Origin: Planctomycetota bacterium
Lineage (GTDB): Bacteria; Planctomycetota; Phycisphaerae; Sedimentisphaerales; Anaerobacaceae
Length of the DNA: 5,905 nt
NCBI GenBank assembly: GCA_022567055.1
Contig: JADFHU010000389.1
Span: 1 to 5,905 of the forward strand
Direction of reading: 5' to 3'
A program made the translations under genes and the position numbers. Positions within the stretch are counted from its first letter, which is position 1. Each line of letters begins with the position of its first letter. This document shows, in pieces, positions 3,063 through 5,905 of the stretch. The notes below the pieces were generated by a model, which was given only the letters and a program-made list of their open reading frames with translations, made no database searches and had not been told where the DNA came from.

Positions 3063-5905
3063 CGGTCTGCAGGAAGGAATAAATCGGTTTCTGATTCGGC
3101 CTGTGACTTCAATCAAGAGAGGTACGTGGTCACGGCCTCGTTGAGGAGGGCCTTCGAATTGTAGGCTTTGCAAACACGGAACGCATATCCGATTCCGCCA
3201 CATTCTTGCCTCACCCTGAAGGTCTAGCCAGTGTCGTTCCATTGCTCGGATCTTGTCATAGAAAGAGGCGTTCAATTCTGTAGCTGGATCGCCGGGAGCA
3301 ATCGTCACACTCACTGAATTTGTACCGTCTCCAATGATTGTGGCATTAACCTGGTCACCGAGGACCATTGCAAAGAGGTCGGTTTCGAGAATCTGATTCG
3401 CAGGCCCTTGGAAGACGCGGGCGCGGACGATGTTGCTGCCTAACTCATAGTATTTGCTCAAATCGACCGTAATCGTATCGGTGAGGGAAACATCGCTGCC
3501 GGCGGCCGCAGTGATATTGGTAACTCTGCTTTCCCAGGCATTTGAATCGTGATTAAAGACCTCAAGGTGGAGTGGAGACTGAGTGGCGCTTAAACTGGAG
3601 CGGCCTTTCCAGGTTATCCTGATCTCAGCGGTATTGTTGTCGTGGGCTGCCCTGATATTGAAGATATTAAACTTCGGGGTTTTGGCAGCTGCAAACACGA
3701 AGAATTTCCCTGAGTCATTGGCGTTGTTATCGCAGCGGTGGCAGCCCGCAACAACCTCCGCAAAGCCGTCGGGACTTATATCGGCGATGACCATTGAACG
3801 GGCAAACTCGTCATTGTTTGTGTCATCCGGATCGACGAACGTGTTATCCACGGTAGTATCCATGTCCGCGCCGCCATAGAACACGAATACCTTACCTGCG
3901 TCGTCTGTAGTGCCGTGCTGGCAAAGTTGGCACCCTACCCCCACGTCAGCAAAGCCATCATTGTTCACGTCTCCAGTGGCGACCGCGTTCCCGAACTCGT
4001 CATTCGGATGATTCCAAGAAGGCTCTGGGTCCAAAAGAGTCTTATCGACGGTGGTATCCATGTTCAAGCCGCCGAAGAACACGAAGGCCTTACCTGATTC
4101 CGGGTTTGCGCCGTTATCGCATTTGCTGCACCCAACTACCACGTCAGCGAAACTGTCTCCGTTGACATCCCCGCCGGCGACCGAAACGCCAAATTCGTCG
4201 TCGGCCGCGTCATCCGGTCCCAGGAGGGTCTTGTCCACGGTAGTATCCATTGATAAGCCGCCGTAGAACACGAACACCTTTCCGGTCTGGCCGGTCGCTC
4301 CGTTGTCACAGAGCTTACAACCTGCTATCAGGTCGTCGAACCCGTCGCCGTTCACGTCGGCCGCCGCCAGCGAGTTGCCGAACTCATCATCCGCCGCGCT
4401 GTCCGGGCCGAGCAGCGTCCTATCAACCGCAGAATCAAAGGTAGATCCTCCAAAGAAGATAAATATCTTTCCAGTCTGATTCGTCCCTCCGTTATCGCAT
4501 TTTCCGCATCCGACAAGAACATCATCATATCCGTCCCCGTTTACATCACCAGAGGAAACCGCCTCTCCAAACTCGTGTGAGTTTGTGCCGTCCAGCAAGA
4601 CCGCATCAAAGGTCTCGTTCATGTTTAGGCCCCCGAAGAAGACAAAGGTCTTCCCCACATTCGAACCCGCATCGCCGCAATGGTTACACCCGACGATCAC
4701 ATCGGCAAAGCCGTCACCGTTGACGTCGCCGCCGGCGATGGAAAAGCCGAACTGGTCGCCAGGAATATTATCCGGTCCCAAAAGAGTCTTGTCGGCGACG
4801 GCATCCATGGCAAGCCCGCCGTAGTATACGTAGACCTTCCCTGTATCTGAGGTGGCGCCGTTATCGCATCGATAACACCCAATGAGTATGTCCTCATCAC
4901 CGTCCCCATTCACATCGGCGCTAGCTACGGAAAACCCAAAGAAGTCATTCAGGGTATCGTCCGCCCCCGCGGTCTTATCAACCCTCTCATTCTTCAACTC
5001 CCCGGATAGGTACAGAAATGCCTTCCCTTCGTTGTTGCCTATGGTGACGTCGCAGTCGCTGCAAGCGATCAGAATGTCATCGGCGTTGTCGCCGTTTACG
5101 TTGCCGGCAGTGGCTACGGCATACCCGAAGTGTCCGGTATTTTCAGGAGACGCGTCCTGATACGATTTGTCGGCAGTGGTATCCATGCTTTGCCCTCCGA
5201 AGAACAGGAAGGCTTTCCCCGCGCGCTCCGTTCCGCTGACATCGCACTCGAAGCAACCAACGATGACATCGGAATATTGGTCCGCGTTCACGTCTCCTGC
5301 GCCATCAACCGAATATCCAAAATGTTCCGCTGCTGCAGGACTCGGGGCCTGGAGGATCTTATCGGCAGTCGTATCCATCTCAGCGGCGCCGAAGAAGATA
5401 AATGCCTCGCCGGCGCCGTTCTTATTACCCACATCACACTGGTGGCATCCCACAATCACATCTGAAAAATCGTCTCCGTTTACACTGCCAGCTAAAGCTA
5501 CAGCAAAGCCAAAGTTACCGCCACCGGCGGGAGACGGAGCCTGAAGGGTTTTGTCGGCAGTTCCGTTCATGGTCGAGCCGCCATAGAAAATAAATGCTCT
5601 CCCTCCGGTGTCACAGCCGCGGCAGCCGACTATCACGTCGTCGAAATCATCACCGTTCACATTCCCGGCATTGGCGACGTCGTTACCAAAGACATCGCCG
5701 CTCGCCGGAGAGGCTGCCTGTAAGGTGACGTCCGAAGTTCCGTTCATGGAGCCGCCGCCCAGAAAGATGTAAGCCTCCCCTGAGTTTTGGTTCCCACCAA
5801 TTGTGCGGCGAAGAGCCCCTACTATAACGTCGTCAAATCCGTCGTCATCCACATCGCCGGCTTCTGAGACTGCTTGGCCGAACTGATCGCCTGCCTCGGG
5901 AGAGG
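3009..5905 (-). CDS. Large FG-GAP repeat protein (partial, N-terminus outside window)
   Basis: The minus-strand frame is open from the right window edge to TAG at 3011-3009. A GTG at 5852 is not a real start, because repeat sequence (GDQFGQAVSEAGDV) continues upstream of it to the edge. Twelve FG-GAP repeats of about 59-66 residues are visible. Each has FG, then a D-x-N-x-D-G-type calcium loop (DVNGDGFADVIVG), then GK-x-FVFFGG. These fold as blades of integrin-alpha-like beta-propellers, usually on secreted or surface proteins, so export is expected although the signal peptide is out of view. Eleven repeats carry an extra C-x-x-C pair. The last repeat is degenerate (EFARSM, DISPDG). A beta-rich, fibronectin-III-like domain follows at about nt 3680-3255 (FNIRAAHDNNTAEIRITWKG, DTITVDLSKYYELGSNIVRA). 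The final ~80 residues are Arg/Pro-rich and look out of frame, so the true end is probably near 3113. Ligand and role are unknown; adhesion or matrix binding is the usual guess. Confidence 0.88.
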   Translation of the reverse strand, partial: SPEAGDQFGQAVSEAGDVDDDGFDDVIVGALRRTIGGNQNSGEAYIFLGGGSMNGTSDVTLQAASPASGDVFGNDVANAGNVNGDDFDDVIVGCRGCDTGGRAFIFYGGSTMNGTADKTLQAPSPAGGGNFGFAVALAGSVNGDDFSDVIVGCHQCDVGNKNGAGEAFIFFGAAEMDTTADKILQAPSPAAAEHFGYSVDGAGDVNADQYSDVIVGCFECDVSGTERAGKAFLFFGGQSMDTTADKSYQDASPENTGHFGYAVATAGNVNGDNADDILIACSDCDVTIGNNEGKAFLYLSGELKNERVDKTAGADDTLNDFFGFSVASADVNGDGDEDILIGCYRCDNGATSDTGKVYVYYGGLAMDAVADKTLLGPDNIPGDQFGFSIAGGDVNGDGFADVIVGCNHCGDAGSNVGKTFVFFGGLNMNETFDAVLLDGTNSHEFGEAVSSGDVNGDGYDDVLVGCGKCDNGGTNQTGKIFIFFGGSTFDSAVDRTLLGPDSAADDEFGNSLAAADVNGDGFDDLIAGCKLCDNGATGQTGKVFVFYGGLSMDTTVDKTLLGPDDAADDEFGVSVAGGDVNGDSFADVVVGCSKCDNGANPESGKAFVFFGGLNMDTTVDKTLLDPEPSWNHPNDEFGNAVATGDVNNDGFADVGVGCQLCQHGTTDDAGKVFVFYGGADMDTTVDNTFVDPDDTNNDEFARSMVIADISPDGFAEVVAGCHRCDNNANDSGKFFVFAAAKTPKFNIFNIRAAHDNNTAEIRITWKGRSSLSATQSPLHLEVFNHDSNAWESRVTNITAAAGSDVSLTDTITVDLSKYYELGSNIVRARVFQGPANQILETDLFAMVLGDQVNATIIGDGTNSVSVTIAPGDPATELNASFYDKIRAMERHWLDLQGEARMWRNRICVPCLQSLQFEGPPQRGRDHVPLLIEVTGRIRNRFIPSCRPSDPPFRTSREGSFSGNV
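3113..3223 (-). other. Probable true C-terminus of the FG-GAP protein, in a shifted frame
   Basis: In a different minus-strand frame from the main ORF, this segment reads TFRVRQECGGIGYAFRVC, then KAYNSKALLNEAVTTYLS, and ends at TGA 3115-3113. The alternation of strand-like stretches (TFRVRQ, GYAFRVCKAY) fits the end of the beta-rich domain far better than the main-frame translation (GEARMWRNRICVPCLQ). Joining it to the main frame at about 3225-3270 needs one or two base changes. A TAG at 3226-3224 precedes it in its own frame; a path using the third frame (DPSNGTTLARPSG) avoids that stop. Either a pseudogenised tail or sequencing error could explain this. Confidence 0.45.
3681..5905 (-). repeat. 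Twelve tandem FG-GAP coding repeats, period about 180-200 bases
   Basis: The repeats are recognisable at the DNA level as well as in protein, for example the 'cggtagtatccat' and 'ccgccgtagaacacgaa' blocks that recur near 3850, 4045 and 4240. Two adjacent repeats (about nt 4406-4218 and 4217-4029) are identical at 43 of 63 residues by hand count, suggesting duplication. The five repeats right of about 4962 share the form SP....FG..V..AG.VN. The seven to its left share PD....EFG..V...DVN with one residue fewer before the calcium loop. Confidence 0.85.

Noticed and set aside
3583..5593. Many plus-strand ORFs of 60-125 codons opposite the FG-GAP gene
   Set aside because: They are antisense shadows of the repeat coding sequence; their similar endings (such as STVVSM.PP) simply reflect the repeat period.
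3681..5711. C-x-x-C motifs as haem c attachment sites
   Set aside because: Haem c sites need C-x-x-C-H; here the next residue is mostly Asp (also Gly or Gln), never His.
3681..5905. CRISPR array or non-coding satellite repeat
   Set aside because: The ~190-base periodicity is codon-phased, diverged and explained by tandem FG-GAP blades.

Overview
The window looks like an accessory or degraded stretch of an environmental bacterial chromosome. Every intact gene is an ordinary single-copy type. Between them lie fragments of larger genes and a very long repeat protein that runs off the right edge. YajQ, a double CxxC zinc-ribbon protein and an FG-GAP giant together fit a free-living bacterium. 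The zinc ribbon resembles proteins I associate with Chloroflexota (Dehalococcoidia-like lineages), but this is a weak, memory-based guess.

Left part (1-905): two minus-strand genes. A full-length YajQ family protein (304-789) has a clear AAGGAG ribosome binding site. Downstream of it is a 33-residue lysine-rich protein (36-137), also with a perfect AAGGAG site. Divergent from yajQ is a plus-strand remnant of an Rhs/YD-repeat or Tc-toxin-C-like protein (about 905-1279). It has no start codon and stops just before the usual Rhs core region.

Middle (1280-2016): about 740 bases with no convincing gene. There is one doubtful 48-codon ORF and a possible promoter for the next gene.

Centre (2017-3062, plus strand): an intact double zinc-ribbon protein is followed by a strong 13-bp hairpin. 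Next comes a short Cys/His-motif protein. In the same reading frame, after a single TGA, lies the N-terminal half of a class I SAM-dependent methyltransferase that loses its homology after motif II.

Right part (3009-5905, minus strand): one enormous FG-GAP repeat protein, probably exported, whose N-terminus lies outside the window. Twelve repeats are visible. Eleven carry a C-x-x-C pair at the place where ordinary FG-GAP blades have Ala and Tyr. The repeats fall into two subfamilies, the second with exactly seven members. A beta-rich domain follows, and its last ~80 residues appear to be read in the wrong frame.

I see no CRISPR array, tRNA, rRNA, transposase or recognisable defence system. 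The genes do not form an evident pathway. The best leads are the Cys-pair FG-GAP repeats and the cluster of truncated genes around 2500-3250.
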